Part shown: positions 8,763-17,814 of the stretch, piece after piece
Position numbering within the stretch: the stretch's first letter is position 1
How the letters are laid out: each line of letters begins with the position of its first letter
From: Planctomycetia bacterium
GTDB taxonomy: Bacteria > Planctomycetota > Planctomycetia > Pirellulales > PNKZ01
Direction of reading: 5' to 3'
Assembly: GCA_021413845.1 (NCBI GenBank)
Contig: JAIOPP010000099.1
Location: forward strand, 18,622-82,621
Length of the DNA stretch: 64,000 nt
Made by a program: the position numbers and the translations under genes
The notes under the pieces: generated by a model
The model's database searches: none
What the model saw: only the letters and a program-made list of their open reading frames with translations
Told to the model about the DNA's origin: nothing

Positions 8763-8790
8763 AATGACGAATGACTAATGTCTAATGACG
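8763..8790. repeat. AATGACK heptamer tandem repeat (4 units)
   Basis: Four consecutive 7-bp units (AATGACG, AATGACT, AATGTCT, AATGACG) sit between lysS and the permease gene. They are seen directly in the sequence. Confidence 0.8.
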
Positions 8791-8833
8791 AAGCTTTCGC
8801 ATTCCCTCGGCCATATCCTTGGCCCTGGCCCCT

Positions 8834-10366
8834 CTAAACTTCGTGTCGTAGCACTGGGAACAAAATCACATCGCGAATCGTTTGGGCGTTCGTCAGCAGC
8901 ATTACTAAGCGATCGATACCGATCCCTAAGCCGCCGGCAGGGGGCATGCCGTGCTTCAAGGCGCGGACGAAGTCGTGGTCCATCTTCGACATCGAATCTT
9001 CTTCTTTTTGTCCTTCGAGTTGGCCGCTGAAAAGCTCTTCTTGCAGGTACGGATCGTTCAGCTCGGTGTAGGCATTGGCGACTTCCATACCATGCACGAA
9101 CAGCTCGAACCGTTCGGCGACGCGCGGATTGTCGCGCTTCCGCTTCGTCAGCGGGCAGATGCTCGCCGGATAATCGATTACGAAGATCGGCCCGACGAGC
9201 GCGTCTTCCACCTTCTCTTCGAAGACTTCGCTCTTGATGACATCCGGATGCTTGCCGGTCGTCTCGAAGCCGATCTTTTCCGCCAGCGCCTTCACCGCGG
9301 CTTCGTCGTCGGGGCGCACGCCGGCGTGCTTCTCGAAGAGCTCGTCGTAACTCAGGCGTTGGAACGGCGGCGTGAAGTCGATCGTCTTCTCGCCCCACTT
9401 CAACACCAGCGAATCGTCGCCCGCGGGCCGGCTGGCGCGAATCGCGCCGACGATCAGCTTCTCGGTCAGGTCCATCATCGAGCGATAGTCGCCGTAGGCC
9501 TGGTAGACCTCGAGCATCGTGAATTCGGGATTATGCCGCGGGCTGATACCTTCGTTGCGGTAGACCCGGCCGAGTTCGTAAACCCTTTCGACGCCGCCGA
9601 CGAGCAGCCGCTTCAAGTGCAGCTCGAGCGCGATGCGCATGTAGAGCTGCATGTCGAGCGCGTTGTGGTGCGTTTCGAAAGGGCGCGCCGCCGCGCCGCC
9701 GGCAATGGCGTGCAACGTCGGGCCTTCGATTTCGACGAACCCTTCGCCGCCGAGCGTGCTCCGGATCGACTGCACGATCTTGGTTCGTTGCAGGAACCGA
9801 TCGAGCGCCCCTTCGGTGTAAATGAGGTCGATATAGCGCATCCGTTGCCGCTGTTCGGCGTCTTGGATGCCGTGGAACTTATCGGGATGCGGCAGCACTG
9901 ACTTCGTGAGAAAGGTGAGCTGCTCGGCGAAGATCGTCAGCTCGCCGGTCTTCGTCCGCTTGAACTCTCCTTCGACGCCGATCAAGTCGCCGAGGTCGAA
10001 GTTCTCGGCCAGCGCCCAATTCTCTTCGCCGACTTGGCCCCGGCCGATGAAGACCTGAATCTTGCCGGTCCAATCTTTAATGTCGAGGAAGATCAGCTTC
10101 CCCTTCGTGCGCTGGAGCACGATCCGGCCGGCGGCGCGCACCTTCGGCCCATGCAAGATCGGGCCCTTGTCGCGCGCCCCTTCGACCGCGGCTTCGGCCG
10201 GGATCTCTTCCGTGATTTCGTTCTCGCGCTTGCGGATCGACCCGATCGACAGATGGTCGTCGAACCGGTGGCCCCACGGGTCGTGCCCGAGCTCGGTGAT
10301 CTTGCGCAGCTTTTCGCGGCGCGCGGCTTCGTGGACTCCGGGCGTACTGACATCTTCGGTCGACAT
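8834..10366 (-). CDS. lysS: Lysyl-tRNA synthetase, class II
   Basis: A 510-residue class IIb synthetase. The N-terminal OB-fold that binds the anticodon covers about residues 70-170. Motif 2 lies around VYELGRVYRNEGISPRHNPEF and motif 3 is GGLGIGIDRLVMLLT near the C-terminus, just before the ending TIRDVILFPVLR. It charges tRNA-Lys in the cytoplasm. The N-terminus (MSTEDVSTPGVHEAARREKL) fits family length. It is read leftward, with a 390-bp divergent region ahead of it. Assignment is secure. Confidence 0.95.
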   Translation of the reverse strand: MSTEDVSTPGVHEAARREKLRKITELGHDPWGHRFDDHLSIGSIRKRENEITEEIPAEAAVEGARDKGPILHGPKVRAAGRIVLQRTKGKLIFLDIKDWTGKIQVFIGRGQVGEENWALAENFDLGDLIGVEGEFKRTKTGELTIFAEQLTFLTKSVLPHPDKFHGIQDAEQRQRMRYIDLIYTEGALDRFLQRTKIVQSIRSTLGGEGFVEIEGPTLHAIAGGAAARPFETHHNALDMQLYMRIALELHLKRLLVGGVERVYELGRVYRNEGISPRHNPEFTMLEVYQAYGDYRSMMDLTEKLIVGAIRASRPAGDDSLVLKWGEKTIDFTPPFQRLSYDELFEKHAGVRPDDEAAVKALAEKIGFETTGKHPDVIKSEVFEEKVEDALVGPIFVIDYPASICPLTKRKRDNPRVAERFELFVHGMEVANAYTELNDPYLQEELFSGQLEGQKEEDSMSKMDHDFVRALKHGMPPAGGLGIGIDRLVMLLTNAQTIRDVILFPVLRHEV

Positions 10367-10756
10367 GGCAGGCAGGCGCAGTGCTAGAGAAGGTGGAGAG
10401 CGATAACTCTTTCGAGCGATAAGTCTAAAGAGTGCCGTATTTTAGGGAAACACGAAGGTGGGTCAACGGCAACCGCGGCGTGCCGGCATGCCCGACGCTT
10501 CTTCGCAGGATCGCGATCAAAGCAAGTGACGTAGCGAAGTTACGACAAAGTTGCAGGCCCGGTACGCGCGCCCCGGCCGAGAGAGGTCGGGATCGTAATT
10601 CGCCTGCTACCAAGACGACGATGGTGCGGCGCGGGTTCGGTCGCGGCATGCGGAGCATACCTACAACGTTGCGGCCCGTTGCTTCGCGGCGTGCCGGGTT
10701 GCAAAATAGCCCGGCTCGGTCCCTTCTCGTCCATTTCACATCTTGAGGAGCAAAGC
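10367..10756. promoter_or_regulatory. Divergent control region between lysS and the 10757 gene
   Basis: A 390-bp stretch without a supportable gene; the short frames in it have no family resemblance. In the lysS leader, two near-identical 13-mers (GAGCGATAACTCT at 10398-10410, GAGCGATAAGTCT at 10414-10426) are spaced by 16 bp. ACTCTTT at 10406-10412 can pair with AAAGAGT at 10427-10433. This may be an operator or leader hairpin. No consensus promoter is obvious in either direction. Confidence 0.4.
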
Positions 10757-11239
10757 ATGTTGCGTCGCATCGCGTTCGCCGTTGCCGTGGTGGGGTTGTT
10801 TTCGTGCGGGGCCGGGCAAGCAGGAGCTCAGGCGACGCCCGAGCAGTTGGACGAGGTCGCTAAGCTTTCGGCCAATCAATACGACCAAATTAAGGAAGTG
10901 TTTGCCGAGGCGCGAGCCTGGCTGAAGGACGAAGCGAACCATAAGTTCACCAACGCCAAGCTCAAGCGAGACGACGCCAAGAAGCTTGTGGAAGACCTAT
11001 ACGCGGCCGGAGCCGTGCGGTTCTATGCCAGCGCCCTGATGAAAAACGGCACGGCGGAGACCGCCTCGACGCTGATGGTCGTCTTCGGTGGGCAGCCTGC
11101 CGTACGGACGAAGGTGTTGAAGACCGTCAACGACTTCAACAAGACTCAGCTCACGGCGCAGGGCAAGCCCGAGCTGCTCGAATCGCTCACGATGCCCGAC
11201 GCCGGCCAGCCGATCTTGCAAGTCGTGCTGGATTATTAA
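10757..11239 (+). CDS. Small secreted protein of unknown function
   Basis: A 160-residue protein whose start is set by TTGAGGAG, ending seven bases before the ATG. Residues 1-25 (MLRRIAFAVAVVGLFSCGAG, then QAGAQA) form a signal peptide cut after AGA or AQA. The mature part is about 135 residues, helical and lysine-rich (for example DDAKKLVEDLYAAGAVRFYA), with no cysteines and no recognised domain. It probably acts in the periplasm. Its only neighbours are lysS (divergent) and a DUF485 gene downstream, so context says little. Confidence 0.7.
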   Translation: MLRRIAFAVAVVGLFSCGAGQAGAQATPEQLDEVAKLSANQYDQIKEVFAEARAWLKDEANHKFTNAKLKRDDAKKLVEDLYAAGAVRFYASALMKNGTAETASTLMVVFGGQPAVRTKVLKTVNDFNKTQLTAQGKPELLESLTMPDAGQPILQVVLDY

Positions 11240-11390
11240 ACCGTCCGTCTATTAAGCGGGTCCGTCTCGGAAAACTCTCTCGGCCGGTCGTTAGCCGATG
11301 GAACCTCGGCGGGCTTTCGCTTACGCTGAGGGGCCCCGCTTGCGCCTGTCGATGCACTAATCTCCGCTCCTGCATTCGGAATCATCTGCT

Positions 11391-11663
11391 ATGGGTCTCG
11401 ACCACGGTCCTTCGACGCACATTGAAACGGAAGATGAAATCACGGCCGCGCGGAATGCCAAGCTCGGCATGAAGCTGTTCGTGTTGTATCTCGCCGTCTA
11501 TGCGATCTATGTGTTTCTCGCGGCCTTCTCGCCGCAGACGCTGCGCACCATCGGGCCGTTCGGCTTGAACGTCGCCGTGCTCTACGGCTTCGGGCTCATC
11601 ATCAAAGCGCTCTGCTTGGCGTTGGTCTACGCTTGGATCTGCCGCACGCATGCGCCGCGGTAG
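11391..11663 (+). CDS. DUF485 family small membrane protein
   Basis: A 90-residue protein with two hydrophobic segments, LFVLYLAVYAIYVFLAAFS (about 29-47) and VLYGFGLIIKALCLALVYAW (about 63-82). The layout and the ending CRTHAPR match DUF485 (YjcH-like) proteins, which are nearly always encoded just upstream of an acetate-type sodium:solute symporter, as here with an 87-bp gap. It is thought to be an accessory subunit of that transporter in the inner membrane. The ATG at 11391 is the natural family start. Confidence 0.88.
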   Translation: MGLDHGPSTHIETEDEITAARNAKLGMKLFVLYLAVYAIYVFLAAFSPQTLRTIGPFGLNVAVLYGFGLIIKALCLALVYAWICRTHAPR

Positions 11664-11750
11664 CGTTGTTGCCGTGCTGCTCGGTAGTCGCGTCGTTCGC
11701 TCGATTTCGGTTTCTTCGGTCTGCGTTTTTGCCTCGATAAGGATGTGCCC

Positions 11751-13676
11751 GTGAAGTACGAAGCCTCGCTTTCGGCCGTCGTGATCTTTGCTCTGTTCGT
11801 CTTCGTGACGTTGGCGATCAGCTTCTACTTCGCGCGCAAGACGAGCTCGGCGAAGAGCTATTTCGCCGCCGGCGGACAGATTCATTGGTTCGTCAACGGC
11901 GTGGCGTTCGCCGGCGATTATCTTTCCGCGGCGTCGTTTCTCGGCATCTGCGGGATGATCGCGTTCTACGGCTACGACGGGTTCCTCTACTCGATCGGCT
12001 ACCTGGCGGGCTGGGTCGTGGCGCTGTTCGTCGTCGCCGAGCCCTTGAAGCGTTTGGGCAAGTACACGTTCGCCGACGCGCTCGACGCGAAGTTCGGCTC
12101 GCCCGGCATCAAGCTCGCGGCCGGCATCAGCACGCTCGTCGTCAGCATCTTCTACTTGATCCCGCAAATGGTCGGCGCGGGCGCGCTCGTGAAACCGCTG
12201 CTAGGGTTCGACCACGCGATCGGCGTCTGCTTGGTCGGTGCCGTGGTCGTGATGATCGTCGTCACGGCCGGCATGGTGAGCACGACGTACGTGCAGTTCC
12301 TCAAGGGCTCGCTGTTGGTCGTGTTCAGCACGGTGCTCACCGTGGCGATCTTGAACCGCGGGCTCGTCGATCCCTCGGAGAGCGACGCGGCGACCCGGCC
12401 GCGGATCTTGCTGAGTGGGGCGAGTGAAGCGAAATCGGCAACCGAAGTCGCACCAACCGGCGATTGGAGCAAATCGGCTTATTCCCGAACTCGCGATGCC
12501 GAAGGAATCGTCACCGTTTGGAAGAAGTTCGAGCTCGAAGGGCAATCGGGACTGATCGAATGCCAGGCCTCGACGATCACGAAAGAGGGCAAGAAGCTCG
12601 TCAACGGCAAGCCGTGGGGCAAAGGACCAGGCGAAGCCGACTTCTTTCCGGTCGGCACGGTGGCTAAGTTGCCGGGCGATGCCAAGTCGACCGGGAAGCT
12701 CGGCCCGCTCGAGTATTTAAGTACGCTCGAACAGAGCACGATGCTGCTCTGGGCCGAAGACAAAAAGAAGATCACCGAGGCCGACGGCTCCGTCACCACG
12801 GTTTACTATCCGACGCCGACGAAAGGCTCCGACGTCCTCATGCCGGGGAACAGTCCGACGTTCGCCGGCCTGCGTGCGCCGGAGTTCTCGAAGAAGCTGA
12901 ACTTTCTTTCGCTCATGCTCGCGCTCTTCTTCGGCACCGCTTCGCTGCCGCACATTCTGATTCGCTACTACACGGTGAAAGACCAAGCCGCGGCGCGAAA
13001 GAGTACGGTCGTCGGCATCGCCTCGATCGGGTTCTTCTACGTGCTCACGTTGTTCATTGGCCTCGGCGCGATGACGAGCGGCGCGATCGACGTGACCAAC
13101 TCGAACATGGCTGCTCCGCTCTTGGCGAAGAGCATCGGCGAGACGCTCTTCGCGATCATTTCGGCGATCGCCTTCACGACCGTGCTCGGAACGGTCGCAG
13201 GCCTGATCGTCGCGGCTTCCGGCGCCGTGGTGCATGATCTGCTCTCCGGCTTCTTCAAGCTCGAGATGGACGACCACAAGAAGGTGCGCTTCGGGCGGAT
13301 CGGGTCGGTCGTCGTCGGGGTGATTGCGATCATCCTCGGCATCTTGTTTGAGAAGATGAACGTGACGTTCTTGGTCGGCTGGGCGTTCAGCGTCGCGGCC
13401 TCGGCCAATATGCCGTCGCTCGCCACGATGCTCTTCTGGAAGGGAACGACGCGGCAAGGCATCATCGCCGGCATCTTGGTCGGCATGGTCTCGTCGCTCG
13501 GCTGGGTGCTCCTCAGCGCCGATGCCTATAAAGACGTCTACGGCCTCTCGCCCGACTTGGCCCCGATGCCGTTCAGCCAACCCGGCATCGTCACGATCCC
13601 GCTCGGCTTCGCCACGGTGATCCTCGTCTCGCTATTGACGAAGAAGAAGGACGTCGCCGTTCCAACGGCCCGATAA
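11751..13676 (+). CDS. Sodium:solute symporter, ActP-like (cation/acetate type), with a large extra loop
   Basis: A 641-residue multi-pass inner-membrane symporter. YLSAASFLGICGMIAFYGYD and FFGTASLPHILIRYYTVKD are hallmark SSS/ActP motifs. The start is placed at GTG 11751 because AAGGA at 11739-11743 gives good spacing; GTG at 11745 is the alternative. ActP is about 550 residues. The surplus is a soluble, charged insertion at roughly residues 210-380 that replaces a short loop. It likely takes up acetate or another short monocarboxylate with Na+ or H+. DUF485 lies directly upstream. The function of the insertion is unknown. Confidence 0.85.
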   Translation: MKYEASLSAVVIFALFVFVTLAISFYFARKTSSAKSYFAAGGQIHWFVNGVAFAGDYLSAASFLGICGMIAFYGYDGFLYSIGYLAGWVVALFVVAEPLKRLGKYTFADALDAKFGSPGIKLAAGISTLVVSIFYLIPQMVGAGALVKPLLGFDHAIGVCLVGAVVVMIVVTAGMVSTTYVQFLKGSLLVVFSTVLTVAILNRGLVDPSESDAATRPRILLSGASEAKSATEVAPTGDWSKSAYSRTRDAEGIVTVWKKFELEGQSGLIECQASTITKEGKKLVNGKPWGKGPGEADFFPVGTVAKLPGDAKSTGKLGPLEYLSTLEQSTMLLWAEDKKKITEADGSVTTVYYPTPTKGSDVLMPGNSPTFAGLRAPEFSKKLNFLSLMLALFFGTASLPHILIRYYTVKDQAAARKSTVVGIASIGFFYVLTLFIGLGAMTSGAIDVTNSNMAAPLLAKSIGETLFAIISAIAFTTVLGTVAGLIVAASGAVVHDLLSGFFKLEMDDHKKVRFGRIGSVVVGVIAIILGILFEKMNVTFLVGWAFSVAASANMPSLATMLFWKGTTRQGIIAGILVGMVSSLGWVLLSADAYKDVYGLSPDLAPMPFSQPGIVTIPLGFATVILVSLLTKKKDVAVPTAR

Positions 13677-13679
13677 GGG

Positions 13680-14519
13680 TTAGGGCGCCGGTCGAAACAG
13701 CGACTCGCCGAACTTCTCGCGGCCGAATTCGCCGATCCGCTTCTTCGTTTCCGGCGTGAGGAGAAAGTCGGCGAACTTCGTCGCTTCCGGTTGATGCAAG
13801 CCGGGATGCTTCGCCGCCGAGACGACGATGACCGAATAGCGGTTGATCAGGGCCGGATCCCCTTCGACGAGCGGCACGTTCTTCAACTTCTCGCGGAGCG
13901 CGAGGTAAGTGCCTCGATCGGTCAGCGTATACGCTTGCTTTTCGTCCGCCATGCGCAGCGCATCGGCCATGCCCAAGCCGGCGCGAACATACCAATCGCC
14001 GCTCGGCTCGACTTTGGCCGACTTCCAAAAAGATTTTTCTTTGACGTGCGTTCCCGACTCGTCGCTGCGAGAAACGAACGGGGCTTTCGCTTCCGAGATC
14101 GTGCGCACGGCCTCGGCCGCCGACTTGAGGCCCTTCACCTTCGCCGGGTCGGTCGCAGGTCCGACGATGATGAAATCGTTTTCCATCAATGGACGCCGCG
14201 AGACGCCGAAACCGTCGTCCATGAATTTCTGCTCGGCCTCGGGCGAGTGCGAGATGATCACATCGCCGTCGCCGCGGCGCGAGTTCTCAAGCGCTTGTCC
14301 GCTCCCGACGGCGACTACCTTCACATCGATGCCCGACTGCTCCCGAAACTTCGGCAGCAAGTAATCGAGCAAGCCGGAATCGCGCGGGCTCGTCGTCGTT
14401 TGCAGCGTGATCGTCGCCGCCGCCGATGCTTGCTGCTTGGCGGGTTTCGTATCGGAGCTACAGCCGCTCGCCGGCAACAAGGCGAGCAACGCGAGCAACC
14501 AGCAACGGGAAAGGTTCAT
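13680..14519 (-). CDS. tupA: Tungstate-type ABC transporter substrate-binding lipoprotein
   Basis: A 279-residue lipoprotein. The signal segment ends LLPASGCSSD with the lipobox cysteine at about residue 20. The binding domain begins with TLQTTTSPRDSGLLDYLLPK, the TupA hallmark (TTTS-x-x-DSGLLD), and has GDGDVIISHSPEAEQKF and SRSDESGTHVKEK. TupA captures tungstate (or molybdate) in the periplasm. It is the last gene of the tupB-tupC-tupA set, 36 bp after the ATPase. Tungstate versus molybdate preference is inferred from the TupA-type motif and was not tested. Confidence 0.88.
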   Translation of the reverse strand: MNLSRCWLLALLALLPASGCSSDTKPAKQQASAAATITLQTTTSPRDSGLLDYLLPKFREQSGIDVKVVAVGSGQALENSRRGDGDVIISHSPEAEQKFMDDGFGVSRRPLMENDFIIVGPATDPAKVKGLKSAAEAVRTISEAKAPFVSRSDESGTHVKEKSFWKSAKVEPSGDWYVRAGLGMADALRMADEKQAYTLTDRGTYLALREKLKNVPLVEGDPALINRYSVIVVSAAKHPGLHQPEATKFADFLLTPETKKRIGEFGREKFGESLFRPAP

Positions 14520-14555
14520 AAGAAGCGTCCCTTCATCATGGCGGGCGAAGCGTGC

Positions 14556-15296
14556 TTAATAGATCATCTTACCGGCGACGAAGTCGGCAGTGCGCGAGTC
14601 GCGCGGCTGCGTGAAGAAGGTTTCCGTCGCGGCCGTTTCGATCGGCACGCCGTCTAATATTAAACAAACCCGCTCGGCCGTGCGACGGGCTTGGAACAAG
14701 TTGTGCGTGGCCCACACGATCGCCGGCCGGCGCTCGCGCGCAGTCGTGCGCAGTGCTGTTTCGACCATCGCGACTCGGGCCGGGTCGAGGTTCGCCGTCG
14801 GCTCGTCGAGCACCAAGAGCTCCGGTTCGACGACGAGTGCCCGAGCCAGCGCGGTCAGTTGAATCTGCCCGCCGGAGAGAGTTCGTGCCGATTGCGCGGC
14901 GAGCTTCGTGAGATCGAGCAGGGCCAGAATCGCGTCGACCTTCGCGTTGCGCGTCGCTTGGTCGGAAAGGCCGCGAATCCGCAAACCGTACTCGACGTTG
15001 TAACGAACCGAGCCTCGCTGCATCAACGGATTCTGCGGCATCCAAGCGATGCGATGCCGCGCCGCTTGGCTCTCCGCCGGCTTCGCGAGGTCGGCTCCGT
15101 CGAACGAGACGCGACCTTGGTCGGGCGCGATAAGTCCGGCGAGCATCTTTAGTAGCGTACTTTTTCCGGCACCTGTCGGCCCGACGATCGCCAGCGTTTC
15201 GCCGCGGGCAATCGTCAACGTCGGAGCGCTCAGGCGAAACGTCGCGCTCAAGCGCTTTTCGATCCAATCGACATGCACTAGCGGCGTCTCGCTCAT
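14556..15296 (-). CDS. tupC: Tungstate-type ABC transporter ATP-binding protein
   Basis: A 246-residue ATPase. Walker A is GPTGAGKST, the signature is LSGGQIQLTALARAL, Walker B is LLVLDEPTANLDP and the H-loop is WATHN. The ATG at 15296 overlaps the tupB stop by 4 bp (ATGA type), which fixes the start and implies translational coupling. The frame is open further upstream but that part lies inside tupB. It powers uptake of the oxyanion bound by TupA through TupB. Confidence 0.9.
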   Translation of the reverse strand: MSETPLVHVDWIEKRLSATFRLSAPTLTIARGETLAIVGPTGAGKSTLLKMLAGLIAPDQGRVSFDGADLAKPAESQAARHRIAWMPQNPLMQRGSVRYNVEYGLRIRGLSDQATRNAKVDAILALLDLTKLAAQSARTLSGGQIQLTALARALVVEPELLVLDEPTANLDPARVAMVETALRTTARERRPAIVWATHNLFQARRTAERVCLILDGVPIETAATETFFTQPRDSRTADFVAGKMIY

Positions 15297-15952
15297 GCCA
15301 TCCCTCGCGCTTGCGTGCGCAGGATAACGAAGTTGACGAGGAGCGCCAGCGTCATCAACACGGCTCCGAGCGCGAGCGCCATTGAAAACTCTCCGCGCGC
15401 CGTTTCGAGTACGATCGAGGTCGTCAAGACGCGGGTGTGCCCTTGGATATTGCCGCCGACCATCAACACTGCCCCGACTTCCGAGAGGCTGCGCCCCAAG
15501 GCCGTCGCGATTGCGAGGCCGACGCCGCTGCGGGCCTCGCGGAGGATCGCGCGCCGCGCTTGGCTCGGCGAAGCGCCGAGCCCGCGAAGTTGATCGAACA
15601 ATTCGCGCGGCACCGCCGCCACGGCGTGCATGGTAATGCCGACGACGAGCGGCAGCGCTAAGATGAACTGCGCGACCATCATCGCTTGCGGAGTATAAAG
15701 CCAACCCCAAGCGCCGAGCGGTCCGCTGCGCGAGAGGAGCAGATAGACGAGCAGCCCGACGACGACCGGCGGCAGCGCCATGCCGGTGTGAATGATCCCG
15801 ACGACGATCTCGCGCCCGGGAAACTTCGCGAGCCCGAGCCACGCCCCGAGGGGCACGCCGACGAGCGTCGCCGACGACACGGCGACAGCCGAGACTTGCA
15901 GCGTCAGCCGAACGATCTCCGCTAACTCGCCCGAATCGGTCATACTATTCAT
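15293..15952 (-). CDS. tupB: Tungstate-type ABC transporter permease
   Basis: A 219-residue inner-membrane permease with about five to six membrane segments. The EAA-loop region reads LRGLGASPSQARRAILREA, and GRSLSEVGAVLMVGGNIQGH is characteristic of TupB/ModB-like permeases. An ATG at 15943 (MTDSGELAEI) is an alternative start. It is encoded 54 bp after scpA in the same direction and overlaps tupC, so the three transport genes form one operon that may also be read through from scpA. Confidence 0.9.
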   Translation of the reverse strand: MNSMTDSGELAEIVRLTLQVSAVAVSSATLVGVPLGAWLGLAKFPGREIVVGIIHTGMALPPVVVGLLVYLLLSRSGPLGAWGWLYTPQAMMVAQFILALPLVVGITMHAVAAVPRELFDQLRGLGASPSQARRAILREARSGVGLAIATALGRSLSEVGAVLMVGGNIQGHTRVLTTSIVLETARGEFSMALALGAVLMTLALLVNFVILRTQARGMA

Positions 15953-16006
15953 CGCCGCTGGATCCGGTTTCCCTATCGTCGTCCGAAAGACGAATGATTC
16001 GGCCGG

Positions 16007-16906
16007 CTACTTCGGCTTCTTCGCCCGCGGCTTGCGGGTGCGGGCCGGTTCGGCTGCGGCGGCGAAGTGCGGCGCGGCGGGTTGCGCGTGTGCCGTGTCG
16101 GCGGCAGGTTCGGCGACGGCCGTGGTGCGGACATCGTCCGTCCGTTGGTGGTCGTACTCGTCCGCCGCATCGTCTTCGACCGACACCTTGCCCGACGTCC
16201 CGGGGAAGACCATGATCTCGCCGAACAGATTCGACTGTTCCGTTTTCACGCTATGGTGCCGGGCCAATTCGAGCACGGCGAGGAACATGCCGACGAGCTT
16301 CGACTTGTGCATGCCCGGCTCGAAGAGCTCGCCGAGCGCGACACTGCCCTGTTCATTCAGCAACGCGGCGATGCGTTTCATATGCACGTGGATCGGCGTG
16401 TCGTCGTACACGATGTTCGTCTGCGCCGGGCCTTTGCGATCGCGCACGATCCGCGCAAACGCGCTGACCAAGTCCCACAACTCGACCTCTTGAATCGCTT
16501 CGTTCGCCAGATCGTCGGTCGGGCTCGGGCGTTCGATGGCGAGCCGGCCGAAGTGCTCTTGCCACGTTCGGCATTTGTCTTCGAGCATGCTCGCGGCATC
16601 GCGAAACTTTTTGTATTCGAGCAGTTGGCGCACGAGGTCTTGCCGCGGGTCGTCGAGCGGCTCTTCGACTTCGTCCGCGTGCGGCAACACCAACCGCGAC
16701 TTGATCTCGATCAGCGTGCTCGCCATTTCGAGAAACTCGCCGATCCCGTCGATGTCGAGCTTCTCCAGTAAGTCGAGATGCGCGCAGAACTGTTCCGTGA
16801 CGAGCGCAATCGGCATGTCGACGATGTCGATCTCGTGTTTGCGCACGAGATACAACAACAGATCGAGCGGGCCGCGAAACGATTCCAGGTCGACACGAAA
16901 GTTCAT
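16007..16906 (-). CDS. scpA: Segregation and condensation protein A
   Basis: A 299-residue ScpA, the kleisin that links Smc heads and binds ScpB during chromosome segregation. The N-terminal motif FRVDLESFRGPLDLLLYLVR and SLVEIKSRLVLP-like text (ASTLIEIKSRLVLPHADE) are family hallmarks; the C-terminal winged-helix part spans about 190-245. The start at 16906 is chosen because family proteins begin just before the FxGPLDLLL motif; an ATG at 16996 would add 30 unrelated residues. No clear ribosome site is visible. The last 50 residues form an Ala/Pro/Lys-rich tail not usual in ScpA. No scpB is nearby. Confidence 0.88.
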   Translation of the reverse strand: MNFRVDLESFRGPLDLLLYLVRKHEIDIVDMPIALVTEQFCAHLDLLEKLDIDGIGEFLEMASTLIEIKSRLVLPHADEVEEPLDDPRQDLVRQLLEYKKFRDAASMLEDKCRTWQEHFGRLAIERPSPTDDLANEAIQEVELWDLVSAFARIVRDRKGPAQTNIVYDDTPIHVHMKRIAALLNEQGSVALGELFEPGMHKSKLVGMFLAVLELARHHSVKTEQSNLFGEIMVFPGTSGKVSVEDDAADEYDHQRTDDVRTTAVAEPAADTAHAQPAAPHFAAAAEPARTRKPRAKKPK

Positions 16907-17226
16907 CGATAGTTCGTCGTCCGTCTGTGGGCGCGAAACAGGCGAAGGCCTACGGCGGCGAAGCGACGTAAGGGCAACGTTCATCGAGAAACTCACGCAC
17001 TACGAGGACGACGTCGCAGCCGAGCTCCGAACAAGAAGCTCCGGCCGGCGACACCGCTTCATCGTAACACGCGCCGCGCGAGCGCGGCATGATCCCGAGA
17101 ATCGTTGCGATCCTTAAGTTCTTTTCGACCGTTACAGCTTGCCGGCTTGAGGTTTCCCGCCGGCGGCGGCACGCCTTTCCTTAAACGAAGCACACGTATA
17201 GACTTACTAGCAACGCAGGCCGTCGC

Positions 17227-17243
17227 CGCTTGCGGTTTCGCGA
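17227..17243. repeat. 17-bp intergenic repeat, copy 2
   Basis: Identical to 6077-6093 (CGCTTGCGGTTTCGCGA). It lies 26 bp before the HIT gene start. Confidence 0.5.
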
Positions 17244-17268
17244 GCCCTCGTCACGGGAGCATTCGACG

Positions 17269-17814
17269 ATGAACTACGAACAACTTTGGGCTCCTTGGCG
17301 GCTCGGCTATATCCAAGGGGGGGAAGCCCAGGACGAAGCGCCGCGGGCCGAACCGCGCTGGCGCGAAGGGGCCGATCATGCGTGTTTCCTCTGCCGCGAC
17401 GTCGCCACGCCCGAGGATGATCGGCGCAACTTCGTCGTCGGGCGGGGAGCGCGAACGCTGATCGTGCTCAATCGCTACCCCTACAACAACGGCCATCTGC
17501 TGATTGCACCGCAAGCACACAAAGGCCGGCTCGACGAACTGGAGCCCGAGGAACATTTGGAACTAATGCAGACGCTCGCACGACTCGTCGGTATCGTCGA
17601 AAAAAAATTGAACGCCGAGGGGATCAACGTCGGTCTCAATCTCGGCAAGATCGCCGGAGCAGGTCTGCCCGGCCATCTCCATTGGCATGTCGTTCCGCGG
17701 TGGAACGGCGACACGAATTTTATGCCGGTCTTCGCCGGAGTGCGGGTCATCCCGCAATCGCTCGACACGCTTTGGGAGTTCCTGACGGATGCGCTCAAGT
17801 CCGACGCCGTTTAA
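17269..17814 (+). CDS. HIT family hydrolase (Ap4A hydrolase/phosphorylase-like)
   Basis: A 181-residue HIT protein. NRYPYNNGHLLIAPQAHKG and the catalytic triad motif GHLHWHVVPRW (HxHxHxx) are complete. It begins MNYEQLWAPWRLGYIQ, typical of the longer HIT subgroup seen in actinobacteria and planctomycetes, which cleaves dinucleoside polyphosphates or nucleotidyl-phosphoramidates. Two cysteines in CFLCRD may bind a metal, as in many HIT proteins. It overlaps the next gene by 26 bp, so the two are likely cotranscribed. The physiological substrate is not known. Confidence 0.9.
   Translation: MNYEQLWAPWRLGYIQGGEAQDEAPRAEPRWREGADHACFLCRDVATPEDDRRNFVVGRGARTLIVLNRYPYNNGHLLIAPQAHKGRLDELEPEEHLELMQTLARLVGIVEKKLNAEGINVGLNLGKIAGAGLPGHLHWHVVPRWNGDTNFMPVFAGVRVIPQSLDTLWEFLTDALKSDAV

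Noticed and set aside
7511..8767. 418-codon rightward frame opposite the permease
   Set aside because: The leftward frame has full FtsX/LolE motifs; this one is Arg/His/Glu-rich shadow sequence.
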